The notes below the pieces were generated by a model. The model saw only the letters and a program-made list of their open reading frames with translations. It was not told the DNA's origin and did no database searches. Positions 1 through 12,026 of a stretch of DNA of 34,586 nt are shown piece after piece. Within the stretch, counting starts at the first letter, position 1; every line of letters starts with the position of its first letter. Location: contig JAYKXP010000291.1 of assembly GCA_037176845.1 (NCBI GenBank), positions 1 through 34,586 of the forward strand. Reading direction: 5' to 3'. A program made the translations under genes and the position numbers. The DNA comes from Paramarasmius palmivorus. Its lineage: Eukaryota > Basidiomycota > Agaricomycetes > Agaricales > Marasmiaceae.

Positions 1-1289
1 TAGAAACCTCTACCTCATCCTTATTGTGGTTTTATTTGTGTTATCGACAATCTTTGTGGTCAACCAAACCGCCTACTATGTCCATGGTGCTGCTCTTCGC
101 TTCAATGTTATCAAGAATGAAGATATCGACCTACTGGAACGATATCAGAATTTTGATGACTTTGAGAGGAGATTTGGCGAGTAATGATTGCATATACTGC
201 CTTGTACTGCAGCAGCACTGATTCTGTGTCATGCCTTTATCTAGCACAACGGAGACATTTGTCAGCGTTCTCCTCAAGTAAGTACTCTTTGAACTGCATT
301 TTCTATTGTCTGACACAAGTTGCCAATGACAGTATTGCAGCGGAGTGGATGCTGGTTTGTGCCATCGTATCTTACTGATGGCCGTTGATTTTATGTCTGA
401 ATTACAGATTCACCGATGCTATCTCATCTGGGGATCCAACAAGATAGTCACTGTTCCTTTGATCATAACCTCAATCTTGGTTAACGGTGCAGTCTTCTTT
501 GAACCCTTGTGCTAATAAATGATGACATGGATCTCTGAAGCTTGGGGTCTTGCTAGTTATACTTTGCGGTCAATTGGGACAACCAACCTTACTACTCCCA
601 ATATGAATGCTGCAAATCTGTTGGTGATTGAGAACACCCTTGAAATCTCATATGCTATTGCCAGTCTTGTCAACAATATTTTTATTACTCTACTGACTGG
701 TGAGTGACCAGATGCAATCAATTGATTGGTATCTCACATGTATAGCTGGGCGTATTTGGTGGATTCACCGACAAGTCCATGTTCAAGGTGTCTACACAAG
801 TGATAAACTTGTTCAGTCTGTTTCCAGATTCATGTGAGATGATACACCTTTCATATTGACACTTATTGACTCAAATTCTCAGACTTGAATCTGGAATAAT
901 CTATCCAATCATAATGACAGTAAATTTGATCATTGTGAACACCATGCCAAGTGAGAAGCATCCTTTTGACCTATTCCCCATAGTCGCCCTCAGTGCTGTA
1001 AGCAAGAGATTTGGTGTTTCTTCACTTCTCTGATTATAGCTTGGCATGCCAGGGAATTGCCCCAACTCTGATTATGGTCCGAGCAAAACTTGGCCAAAAT
1101 GTCGAAAGTCTGCAGGAAGTGGTCTCTGATATTCACTTCATCAGCCAGCCTGCATGGCAAGGGCCTGGAGGCACAAGAACCATCCAATCACAAGGTCAAG
1201 TCTTATCAGTTGTCAGTAATCCTGGTGTTTTCGAAGGTGGTGAGGAGCAAGCGGGGAATCACAGGAAGGAGAACTCTGCAATTGTATGA
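1..1289 (+). CDS. Multipass membrane protein, 5'-truncated by window edge (paralogue of 6662-8211)
   Basis: Spliced by eye against the complete paralogue at 6662-8211. Exons are <1-180, 245-277, 333-354, 408-486, 541-699, 746-833, 893-997 and 1053-1289 (stop TGA). All introns are 46-70 nt with GT..AG ends, and the frame stays open across every junction. The product is strongly hydrophobic with about six visible TM segments, for example LIVVLFVLSTIFVV, EWMLIHRCYLIWG, IVTVPLIITSILVN, IIYPIMTVNLIIV and GIAPTLIMVRAK, plus a conserved loop GRIWWIHRQ. The C-terminal tail (about 60 residues after the last TM) is polar and longer than in the paralogue. I associate this architecture with expanded, uncharacterised agaricomycete seven-TM-like proteins but cannot name a function. 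The start codon and first TM lie before the window. Confidence 0.8.
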
Positions 1290-4200
1290 CGGAGTACCGT
1301 TGTTCAGAGTTATTTTCTTTCTTTCTATTACTGGCTCTGAATGTATGTATTGTCCGTAAACTGGTATTCTTTCGGTCTATGCTTGTTGCAGCACTTAAAA
1401 GTTATGGTAACAAAAGTTTCAACCTATCTCAACGTTCGAAAGCGTCAAAGCATAAGCCTCGCAACCCAGAATATCTTCAAGTTTCACATAGGGATAGTAA
1501 AGTCCATTCCATGGCCCATGAACCTTCTATTTCGACTGGTTACGAATAAACACATAATAGAAACTGACAAGTCGGCGGAAATCCGAAAGACTCTTGCTCA
1601 TTCCCGTGGTCTCGAAGTGATGCCGTCTCCCTTCTCCGATGTTCCAGGCCATTGCTCCGTATCTTTTGTGAGATGGGCGGAAAGCAAAAGACGGTGAAGG
1701 TGAACCTGTGGATCGTATGTTCTGAAATCGACATTTGGCTTGATACAAGCACAATATCGAGGCGGCCGATTAGTCTCGGTGCTGGTATCATTGTCGATGT
1801 TAGTACCGGTAGTGTGAACAATGGATTCAGATTCCGAAAGAAAGCGCAGCTCTTTGGAAGAAAGAACGAAGAGTGTGAAGGTGTGGGGACTGGGGACGGG
1901 TGCTAGAGATCGAGAGTGCTGTAGTATTGGTCGTGCTACCCAGAACGGTAAAGTATCGATAGTCTTCACCGATACCACACATCTACCTATCAACCGCGGA
2001 TTAGGAAATGATGAGAGAGTTGTGATAAGAGGATAGACGTACATGGTTTGATATGCTGAATCTTCGGGAAAAGAACCGATATCTAAGTTTTCAGCTCGTT
2101 CCCAATCCCAATGCTCCCATCTCCTCAACGGCTAGCCTCGCACAAAGTATCGACACGCTTGCAACACCGTGGCGAGATCATCAGATCCAGAGCAATACTT
2201 CGACGGACAAGATGAATCATTTCGGGGAAAGAAAGCGCTTTGTCCAATGCCAGAGGTACCGAGGTCCTTGTGCTTTATCGTCGTCTTAGAATAGCGTAAG
2301 TCCATATGCGCTGGTCCAAGGAAAGGGAGCTTACCTAGAATGTGGTGGTTTTATGGGGTTCAAGCCAAGCACTCTTCAGCCCGCTCATTCTTCGTCACGG
2401 ACTCTACACGCTGGCCATGCAAATTCCGACCGCAGATCTCATTTTGGATCCTCATAGATGCTTCACTGGGACTCCGAAAGACGAGTAATACGACTCAGAC
2501 CCATGAAAAGCTTCATTCGTGTGTATCCGGAGCAAATTCGACGACGGGATGTCAAAATTTGAGATTGACCCGAAGATGAGTGCAGGGGCGGTTCAGAGAG
2601 GGATGCAACCCTGTCGATGGTAGCGGAACGCGGAGCACTGTAGGGGAGAGGACAGACGCAGGATCCCGAGTAAAAGGACAAGGGCACTAATATTGCCAAG
2701 AAACGTTGACTTGAGAGTCGGAAAGCGGAAATCTGGATGCTTCTGGGACGAAGTGTGATGCCAATATGAGGTAGATGTTCGTGTTCTGGGTGTGAGGAAT
2801 AAAACGAGCGGAAGAAGTCACAGATGGAACGGCCGAGGATGTAGCGTCTTCTCAGCACGTTCAAGAGAAGGATTTGGTACCGCCATACTCAATGAAGTTG
2901 CATAAATCTGCAGAAAGACGGGTGAGTCAGATACGAATCTATGTCTGAATGGACGGGTGCATACCTGTTCGATTTCAATGCTCCAGTTTCCTCTCTTTGA
3001 CTCCATAACGATGAGATTCCAAGTTTTGAATCAGGTTAGCGAGTGCTCGGGAATGGACCGGTGAAGCAGTTGGATTGGTTAGGTTAATGTCTCTCGAGGC
3101 ATCTTTTCGGCTCTAGCTGAGTGACCGAGAGAAGCTTTGGATGGGGGTTCCAATGGGGTTCTATGGTTTTGGGACGACGGAGATAGTCGACGAAAAGGGT
3201 TGGCTCTGTAGCTTGGTAGGAAGAGGCAAAGAGGAGTCGCGTGGAAAGACCAGGCAGGCAGGAAGACGAACCGGAAAATAACCGCTTTCCTCACAACCAC
3301 CATCACAACCCGCTCCACGACAGCCACACTCGAGACTTTCAACTCTAGTGAACCGGACGTCCTCGTCAGTGATACTATGCTGCATACAGGAGTGTGCCTC
3401 AATCTGTTCAATTTCATCCCTGGGTAGAGTATTTCGTTCAAGACTGCGCTAAAAATGACATAGCGCTGGTCAACTCAATGGTCATATCAACTGTTCGCAA
3501 CTGCACACAAAGTCAAGAATACAATCTGCAATGGTCCGACATGATTCATGCCCGATGGCTATAGACCTCTAACTGCCGCGGTAGGGGTGTGTTCGTTCTT
3601 CAACATCCTCAGAACCATGCTCATATCTTCTAGATTTGCACCCGTTCCAGCCGACCACATCCAAACTCATAGACGAATAGAAAGACGCTTCACGCCAGTG
3701 TGTCCGCAGGAATCTCAATGTATGTCATCTTCCGTTCCACGTCATTATTGGTGCTAAATCCCGTTTACAAAAAAAAGCTCATTTTTGTCTCGTTCTTACG
3801 CTCAGAAGGAGAGGCTCAGCTTTGTACGTGCTCGATCTAATTCCCGCAGTGATTATTGAACTAATTGGTATGATCGTTGCTCGGACTACGCCTCGCCTCT
3901 TTCGCTTACTATCATATAGGCCAACCTAGCTACTTCCAAGGAAGGATACAGTTACCAGCACTTTCGTCGTCGGCTATGCTCTCCCATCTCCCATCTCCCA
4001 AACGAAGACACTTTGGTCTGGGTTGACTAGAAGGTCCATTTTCACAATCCCTAGCCTGCGCTCAATATCTCGCCGCCGAAGAGGAGGCGCGATCGAGCAA
4101 GGAGAATGATGTTCTACCCGTGAGTTCAGTGTTATATCACGGACAATAGCTAACATCTAACAAGGATGTCTAGATTACGACAGGGAGGTATTCGTGCTAG

Positions 4201-6661
4201 AAACTACGCGTTACTCGTTGAACTGGATACTCTGGATCGGCTCCATTTGACGTACTTGAGAAACCCTCATTATCTGGTCTTTCGTCAAGCCATGTAACCT
4301 CGAATAAGTACTATTACCTTTGTATAGTCGCCAGACCACAGATTTGTGACGAAAACGGAGGCTTTGAGGAGTACACTGCTCCTAGTGAGGAACAAGGCCA
4401 TAGCAGTTGCTGGTACATGATGAGCATACGAGCGTTCGGAAAAGATTCCCGAGAACGAGAGTAGTCCTCTCGAGACTCGGGAGCTCCAGGCGATCCACCG
4501 GTTTGCGCGTAAAAGCAGTCCCTTGGAACCTTCCGGCGGAGCGTTCCTAAAGCTTCAGTTCTTGTAGTCATCTGTTTGAGCTCCCGAGGCTCGAGCTCGT
4601 TCCTGGCCTTTATCGAGAGGTGGAATGTGATGGAACAATGCCTGTGATGCCTGTTGCTAATACTACCGTAAGATTCTGCGCTAGAAAGGAAAAGAACATA
4701 ACCATGCGCACCCTCAAGATCCAGCAATCGGAGCGTACCCTGAGGTTTGTCAGGACAATGGCGAACGAAACGATACCCTCATCGCGCAAGAATGGCTGGT
4801 CGGAGATCGAATAGGTTGGATTAACGATGAGGAAGATGTAGAGAACGCGCGTCGATGGATCTTCGGGATGATACTTGCGCCCTGACATGCATCATGCATG
4901 TTACCGATGTCAAACATCTAAGTATCAAACATGGATCGGTGAGCCTGTGAAAGAGTCACAGTAATAAGTGAGACGTACGGTTGGGAACGAAAGAAAGGCC
5001 ATATATATGGTATGCCTTCGGCACGTTCCCAAGGCAAATGCACCGCTCTCTTTGACGCCTAACCTCGGACAGTGCACCGAAAGGCATATTCGCGACACCA
5101 TGGATGCTCCAGTATATCATGGGGTCGTGAATAATGCTTCAGAAAGACAGAGCATTCTCCATTGCTACCCCTGTATTTAATGATGTGCCGAGCTCATCAA
5201 GTAGTCGCCGCAGATCCTGCAAGCTGTCGAGAGCTGCTAGTCCGACAATCCTAGAACCTGCGTGCTTCAGCTAGCATGGAACTAAATGTGTACGGCTGTA
5301 ATCTGAGATTGAATACTGGGGCATCAAGTATCAGGAGCCAACGACACGTACCTGAGTTATTTAAAACCAATTGCGGCCCTCGTCCTGATTCATGCTTGAT
5401 GCTCTTCATCTCATTCCCCACCGCTCCTATCATCCAGATCCCAGCCCGCTAGCCCCACTTGAACCCCACACGAACTACAGAACATAACCCCCGACCGAAA
5501 CGGGTTGCGGAATGCCACTCAGACTTTTCCTTCGACGTTGTAGGACAATCTCAATGCGCCGAAGTCTGGGATGAGGTACGAAGGGGTAGAAGGATGCGCT
5601 CAATATTTGTATGTTCGACGAGAGCTTGTGGGTGCAAGGGTGGTTCTGAAAGAGTAGATGGAGGTAGGTCGAAGCTCGATGCAAAGAGCGATAATCCCGA
5701 GTTGGTAGATTTTTCTGCACTTACCGTAAATGGCAAAGGTTTATCTTACCTGGAACCAAAATTACGACGCCTCTAGAGCTCGTTCCGCGTTAATCGTGCT
5801 CTCAATTCTACACCATGCTCACTGTAAACAAACCATCAACCTACAGTCAGTTACCTTCACTTTCTTGTACCACCGAGATACCCAGTTGATCGTGCAGCCC
5901 AGGCACACATATCCAACATTGACCCACAACGTTGGCTCGGATCCCTTTGCACATCGAATTCATTTCTCTTCTTTGGTGGACACCGCTGTGATAAGAAGAG
6001 CCGCAAAGTTCTTATCTTGTGTAACTAATGGCGAAATGATCATCGCATTCAGCCATACCAAGTAACGCCATCCAACTTCATTACATTCCATCCTTATCGT
6101 ACATGATGCATATGCATCATCCATCGATGTTTTCAAGAGAAAATGGGCACAAAACCTGTTAGAGGGTACTTGGGTTGGGGCCGACGGGAAACTAAGGTCG
6201 ATTCTTCCGTGCATCGATAATGGAGTATCAGGGATTGCATGTCCTCCGCATTGAAACATGAAACACCGCTTCAGTCCGAATACTTCACAAAGTCGGTAAT
6301 TTTTGATCATGGGGATCCTGCTAACCTTCTCGTTAGTTTCTGGCTTGGAAGTTCAGCGCGTCAGCAGGGCCTCTAAGACGATTGCTATCAAACCGGATGA
6401 GCAAGCAGGTGAGCACCCAACTTCAACCTATAATAGTGAAATCTAAATCTGAATCTGTGATTTATTCTACAGAAAATACCGCTCCATCACAACTCATTGC
6501 ACACTTTCAGATCTCAACAAGCTCATGTATCCGGCGATCTTTCCACCGAGATACATGGCACAAATGTCCAGATGTGATCAGAGCCGACTGTCAGTAATAT
6601 TCATCCCGTAGTGTGCGTAGAGGTATTAATATGCCTCAATCCTTCACTCCACTCTATAGCA
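1290..6661. other. Gene-poor interval; no supportable gene
   Basis: Only short, mutually overlapping open frames occur on both strands (longest about 176 codons, minus 2128-1598). None shows a recognisable domain, a consistent splice pattern or similarity to another part of the window. GC content and CpG frequency look like ordinary host DNA, unlike the palindromes further right. The minus-strand stretch around 2870-2750 has protein-like composition and could be a decayed exon, but I could not identify it. No transposon ends or long tandem arrays were seen. The interval separates two recent paralogues, so it may hold debris of the duplication. Confidence 0.5.
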
Positions 6662-8211
6662 ATGTCACCCAGAATCCCTGAAAGCCATCTTGCCTTCCTT
6701 TCTGTCCAACAGACTGTCATTTATCCAATCTCTACTCTGTCGGTGAGTGTACTGCTATCAATGTGTACCACTGTGACCATGAGCGCATGCTGAAGTGTAG
6801 ATCATTGTAATAGGCTATGTACTTTGCCTACGGTATGTTGCAGTCATCGTTCATTTGGTCGAGAATATAACAAACTTTCATAGGTATCTATGTCCTGCTC
6901 TTCGGGACATATATCTACATGATGCGTAATGGCAATCGAACTGGTGAAAGACACCATAAGAATCTCTACCTTATCCTCACTGTGGTTTTGTTTGTGTTGT
7001 CAACAATCTTTGTGGTCAACAGAACTGCCTATTTTGTCCATGGTGCCGTTGTTCGCTTCAACGTAGTCAGGAATGAAGATTACGACCTATATGAGCGATA
7101 CCGGAATTTTGACGACTTTGAGCGGAAACTTGGCTCGTAATTGCATTGTCTGTCTTGTTCTGTAGCAACACTGACTCTTTGTCGTGCATTCACCCAGCAT
7201 AACCGAAAGATTCGTCGGCGTTCTCCTCAAGTATGCCTCTCTGTACTGCATGTTCCTGTCGTCTGACTTGCGTCGTCGATGTCAGTATCACGGCAGAATG
7301 GATGCTGGTTCGTGCTATCCCTCTGAATTGATGGTCACTGATTCCTGTCTGGATTTAGATTCACCGGTGTTATCTTATCTGGGGTTCGAACACGCTGCTA
7401 GCCGTTCCTCTGATCATGGCCTCAGTCTTGGTCAACGGTGCGGTCTTCTTTGAACCATTGCGGTAGCTAATGATGACATGATCATCCAAAGCTTGTGGAC
7501 TCGCTACTTATACTCTGGAATCGATTGGGACAACCAGTCTTACTACCAGTCTAAATGCTGCAAATCTGTTGGATATACAGAACGGTGTCGAAACCGGATA
7601 TCTTATTGGCAGTTCTGTCAGCAATATCGCTATTACTTTACTGACTGGTACGTATCTAGACGTGATTGTGTTCCGTGATTGACGGCACATATAGCCGGGC
7701 GTATTTGGTGGATTCACCGACAAATCCATGCTCAGGGTGTCTACACAAGCGATAAACTCGTTCAGTCTATTTCCAGATTCATGTGAGATGATACATCTCA
7801 CTATCGTATTGGATACTTTCACTAATTCTTCTCACAGACTCGAGTCTGGGTTGATCTATCCAATTATGAGTGTGGCAATTCTGATCCTTACAAACACCGT
7901 ACCGTTTGAGAAGTATCCTTTTGACCTGGTCCCCCTCGTATCGCTCAGTGCTGTAAGCAAGAGATATGGTATCTCTCTAGCTCTCTGATTCCAATTTGAT
8001 CTACCAGGGTATAGCTCCGACTTTGATTATGGTCCGAGCGAAGTTCGGCCAGAACGTCGAAAGTCTGCAGGAGGCAGTCTCCGATATTCGTTTCACCAGC
8101 CTGCCTGCACGGCAAGGACCCGGAGGTGTAAGCACCACTCAATCACAGGCTCAGGTCCTATCGATTATTAGGAACTCTGGAGGTTTCGCAGGTGGTCGGG
8201 AGGATGCGTAG
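6662..8211 (+). CDS. Multipass (about 7-TM) membrane protein, complete 10-exon gene, 349 aa
   Basis: Exons are 6662-6742, 6814-6832, 6884-7136, 7198-7230, 7286-7307, 7359-7437, 7492-7647, 7695-7782, 7838-7952 and 8008-8211. They sum to 1050 nt, exactly 349 codons plus TAG, and every intron has GT..AG ends. This closure supports the model, including the tiny 19- and 22-nt exons. The ATG at 6662 was chosen because it opens the conserved N-terminal exon; an in-frame ATG at 6611 is an alternative. TM-like segments in order include AMYFAYGIYVLLFGTYIYMM (residues 28-47), LILTVVLFVLSTIFVV, EWMLIHRCYLIWG, LLAVPLIMASVLVN, a segment before GRIWWIHRQ, IYPIMSVAILIL and GIAPTLIMVRAKFGQ. The product is probably an integral membrane protein of unknown role. 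It matches 1-1289 nearly residue for residue, so the two are a tandem duplicate. Confidence 0.85.
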
Positions 8212-8869
8212 AATGTCAAGGGAGCCCCTGTGGTTGTGTGAAGGAGTGCATTGCCAGACGTAATGCGTTCCCGATCTTTCTTTTCTTACTGAACGTGGTT
8301 GTATTCAATTTTATTGTCACGATCGAAGTATTCTTCGGTACATCTAGATAGTTAAAGACCAGGCTTACACGGGTTTTATTAGACACTAGAACTCCCATCC
8401 TAATCGTCATCGTCCTCGTCACACTGCAGAACCCCGAAAGACGAGTTATCGTTATCGTCCAGGCGCGCGAGGAGCTTCAACCAACACACGCGGAAAGAAC
8501 TCGAGCAGCCTGAGATTGGAACATAAGCAAGAGTACCTGGTGTAAATCTGGAGAAAGGGAATATAGCCTTGTCGATGTGAGAGCGGGCACGGGAATGATG
8601 GTGTGAATGTTGGCCAAGGAAGTGGGCCGATGAAGGGTTTCTTGAAGTGTTCAATGGAAGGACCCAACATGGCCTGGGCGAAATGTTGCATAAGCCTTCT
8701 GAGAGGAACTCGGAGGATTAGACGATACAGTGGAAGCTAGAAGAGAGTGAATTCACACCTTGCTCTATATTGTTTGGCACCCGCCGTCTTTATTGTCCGG
8801 CACCCATCGTTATATACCAGTTCTAGATTTTGGATTTAATCGCAGCTTGGGTTAAGTGAGCGCAGGCAC

Positions 8870-9030
8870 CGGGTTGGCCTATGGGATTCGAGGTTGGCAT
8901 GGTTGAACGAGTGTAGAGTGGTTCCGAATGGTGGTCGTGACGAAAGCGCTAAAAGCCAAAGAAAAGCCGCGGAGGAACATTCTTCCGCTTCACCACCATT
9001 ACACTCGCAACTCGAACATGCTTGCAACCG
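8870..9030 (+). repeat. Diverged duplicated segment, copy A
   Basis: This segment resembles 10195-10390 by eye. Both have a GGTCGTGACGA/GGTCGGCTTGG-like lead-in, then GAAAAGC(C/G)GCGGAG followed within about 10 nt by its near inverse TTC(T)TCCGCTTC, then a CACCA tract. The inverted GCGGAGGAA / TTCTTCCGC pair could form a small hairpin. Identity is patchy and function is unknown. Confidence 0.35.
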
Positions 9031-10194
9031 TCTTCTAGCTGTTCCTTCGACCTACCATATCCATAAAAGTTCAGTATCGCGATCGGCGTCTTTGGATAAT
9101 GGGTGTTTGGTGAGGGTTCGTCAGTGGGGTTCAGAAGGTACGCGCTAGTCGCTCAACGTCATTCGTTCGATGTTGACTTTTGGTATAGGTCGTTCACCAG
9201 CGACAGTGTCTTTGGGTGAGAAAGGCAGGAAGAATAGACGGGGATACTTGGAGAACGAGAAGAATTGAAGCTCTTAGGTGCACAAAACACCGCGATACCT
9301 CATCTTGCCTTCGTTTCGTTCCACAAGTCCAACATATTCATCCTGCCCAGTACACCGAATGCCAAAGACGAAAGGACAAACTCACTGCATAGTACCGATT
9401 CGCCAAGATGGACCCAACGACCATCGTCTTCAAAACCTTCTCCGGCACTGTCACCCCCTGGGCCTGTCAAATAAAACACTCTCGCATCCAACGCCAACGC
9501 TTCAGCCCTGTTGATTCCATACCCGATTCTGAAAATACAACTTCGCGTCCCATTTAAATCGCGAGGTGTAGCACCGGTCGTTTTTATATTTTCTATCAGG
9601 GATGTACTCTGCCTACCTCGCTCAGCACGCAAAACAACCAAAAGGCGAAAAAGGACTTGCACATCAAAAGGCTAAGCGCAGACTCTTCCGACCTTAACCC
9701 CTCCGGAATCTGGAACACCCATTCTTCACTCCACACTTCAAGACTACGAGGACTTGGAACGATAACCGATAGCTACATCGTCGTGTCGCGTTTATGGAAC
9801 AGCGCATATGTCGAGGGAGGCGACGAGCTCGTACCTTTGTGTCCCAATACCATATCCTGCCGCAGGAAATGCAAATCTGACATGTGTCACTTGGATGGTC
9901 TAGGAGTTGGGCAGTTTGGGAGAAGGAGGATTCGATAATTCGGCCGGTTTTGGAGTCTCGGAAGGTTGTGGTTTGCATAGTGGTGGACAGTTATATTGAG
10001 GGTTAAACGCGTTTGATACCTCTGACATTAGCTGGCTCACTATCGATAAGATAGTGTCAATTGTAGCTCTGAATTCGGTACTCTATGCGCAACTTCAGCC
10101 TGGTTTCAACAGCTCGGCTTGTAGTCTATTGTACATACACCAGTAGCAATATTTGCCATTTATCTGAAGACTTCAAGACTCTAGTCTAATATAT

Positions 10195-10390
10195 TGAGGT
10201 TCCTAGGCTTTGATCGTGGTCGGCTTGGAACAATTGTGAATCCTTGTGATGGCTCAGGAAAAGCGGCGGAGTTACTTCTTTCCGCTTCCATCACCAGCGT
10301 TTGCTCGTCCTCCGTATCCTTTTGCAGCATAAACTCCCTTGACGAAGTCGTATTCCTGCTGCCACGATGTCAACAACAACCTTGCATTCT
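10195..10390 (+). repeat. Diverged duplicated segment, copy B
   Basis: Partner of 8870-9030. It keeps the hairpin core (GCGGAGTTAC then TTTCCGCTTC) and some flanking words. The downstream minus-strand frames of the two copies also share an ALALD/AVALD-V-L pattern near 9520 and 10655, suggesting one larger ancestral segment with indels. Confidence 0.3.
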
Positions 10391-11737
10391 AAATCACAAA
10401 ACCGAAGCCACGAACAATCACTCATTCCACTCCAAGGTTCAGCGAGTTTCAAGGCGGTGATGGAGGTATTGAAATCGAGCACGGTCGAGGTATTCATCCA
10501 TTCTCGTCTATTTTGATAGTACTGTCCGACTCTTAACGCCCTTCAAGGTCTCAGAGTCATGCAACGCCTTTCTCCCTTTGAACACGCCAAATATTTCTGA
10601 ACGCGCTGAAGGCACTACATCTTCCTCGGTCGTCCCTAGACCTATCACCTTGTTGTCCAAAGCGACCGCATCATGCTCCTTCCCGCTCGCTCGTTGCATT
10701 CCTCGAGCTCCTCATTAGAACACCCATCGTTCACCCAGTTCCCGACCCCACATGCAAACCTAAATGTCAATGATTCCAAGGCATTTTCATTTCAGAACTA
10801 GCACGAAAAACTACCGCCTAGGTCCTTTTATGCAACATTAGGCTAGCACGTACTTCATCGAAATCTCGCATCCAGTGTTCCTCTCCTCTAAACTACAAAG
10901 CCAACCTCTTCCATCCCGAACTTCAAATAGGTACGCTCGACTTGGTCGTCGGGATATGCTGGATGGTTGGCCGTGGGTCTGTGGGGTCAAAGAAAAGAGA
11001 CTGGGATATTGAACATGCCTTGGTTGAGGTATACACCCTTCAATCTCACGTAGATTTATGTCTGATTCTCCATGTCAGATCCTTTTTTCGAACACACACA
11101 ACATCCTCACCTCGCGAGTCGCACCTCCATAATGTCGTTGCCCAAGGACCCGAACACCAAAATGTAGACATGACCTCATGGTCTTATAGTCGCTCAACGC
11201 GTTTATCGCGTCTTTGTTGGATGTGGCAAATGCTGGCTTCGTCTACCTCTCCAGCAGTGACGCCTTGGCGATATTCATCAGTCCTCTTTCCTCACACCCC
11301 TCACGCCAGACCTTTTCTCAGTGGCGGCGTTGGAAGACAATCAACGTTGTTCACAGAGGCGTATATCACGATGCGAATTAAACATGGGCCTACCGTATGA
11401 GCATATTTTTCAGTGTAAATTCTGCTCCGTACTCGGAAACGTACTTTATGCTCCTATTTTCTATAGAAATCCTACTCAATTTGATGCATTCCTACTTAAA
11501 AATCCCGTGTTCTTCTCCAAAAACGGTTGACCTACGCGTACCTGGTATTACTCTATCCCCGTGGTTTTTCATTTGATCTGCGTCAACTGATGCCCCCAGT
11601 TCCTTGTGCTCCGAATCTGCTCCCGATTCCCCCTGCTTGTGATTGGGGTGTGCGTACCAGAGAGAAAACTAGACCGTGTTTCTACTCCATCCCAATTGCG
11701 GTCGGTGGACTTTGGAGCTTGAATTGGCTTGAGTGCG

Positions 11738-11862
11738 CTCTGAATTATTTCCCGTGAACTCTGAATTATTTCCCGTGAACTCTGAATTATTTACCGTGAA
11801 CTCTGAATTATTTACCGTGAGCTTCGAATTATTTACTGAGTTCGTTGTATTATTTCCCTTGA
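11738..11862. repeat. 21-bp tandem repeat, about 6 units
   Basis: The unit is CTCTGAATTATTTCCCGTGAA. Four near-perfect copies at 11738-11821 (the last two have TTTACC instead of TTTCCC) are followed by two degenerate copies to about 11862. It lies about 165 bp beyond the 3' end of the integrase-like gene. The 21-nt period would keep a reading frame, but no convincing coding frame runs through it, so I treat it as a noncoding minisatellite. Confidence 0.9.
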
Positions 11863-12026
11863 ACTTTGCTTCAGATTCTGTGTTGGGGAGTCGGCATATC
11901 CGTGATCTGTGACCTTACCGTAAAGTGAACCGTGAACCGTGGTCGTACTTTGACTTACCCGAGTCCCAGCCGTAACCTATGACAACAGGCGCTCATACTC
12001 AAACAATGGAATTTGAGAAATTGGAT

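Larger units (their letters stand above)
8212..11737. other. Gene-poor interval; no supportable gene
   Basis: Open frames are short and overlap on both strands. The longest are minus 9662-9300 (120 codons, containing ALALDARVFYLTGPGGDSAG) and plus 10942-11400 (152 codons). Neither has a recognisable domain, consistent introns or a paralogue. The minus frame at 9662-9300 has fairly protein-like composition and may be a decayed exon. The interval contains a weakly preserved internal duplication, listed separately, and ends in the tandem repeat at 11738. Confidence 0.5.

Noticed and set aside
1527..2128. Minus-strand 176-, 93- and 75-codon frames
   Set aside because: Overlapping frames in all phases, low-complexity composition, no domain or splice logic.
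10942..11530. Plus-strand frames of 152 and 69 codons as a possible gene
   Set aside because: No recognisable domain, no clear intron pattern, no paralogue; left as intergenic.
11738..11862. 21-bp repeat as a heptapeptide-coding repeat
   Set aside because: The only open frame reading into it stops after the first unit, and no flanking gene uses it.
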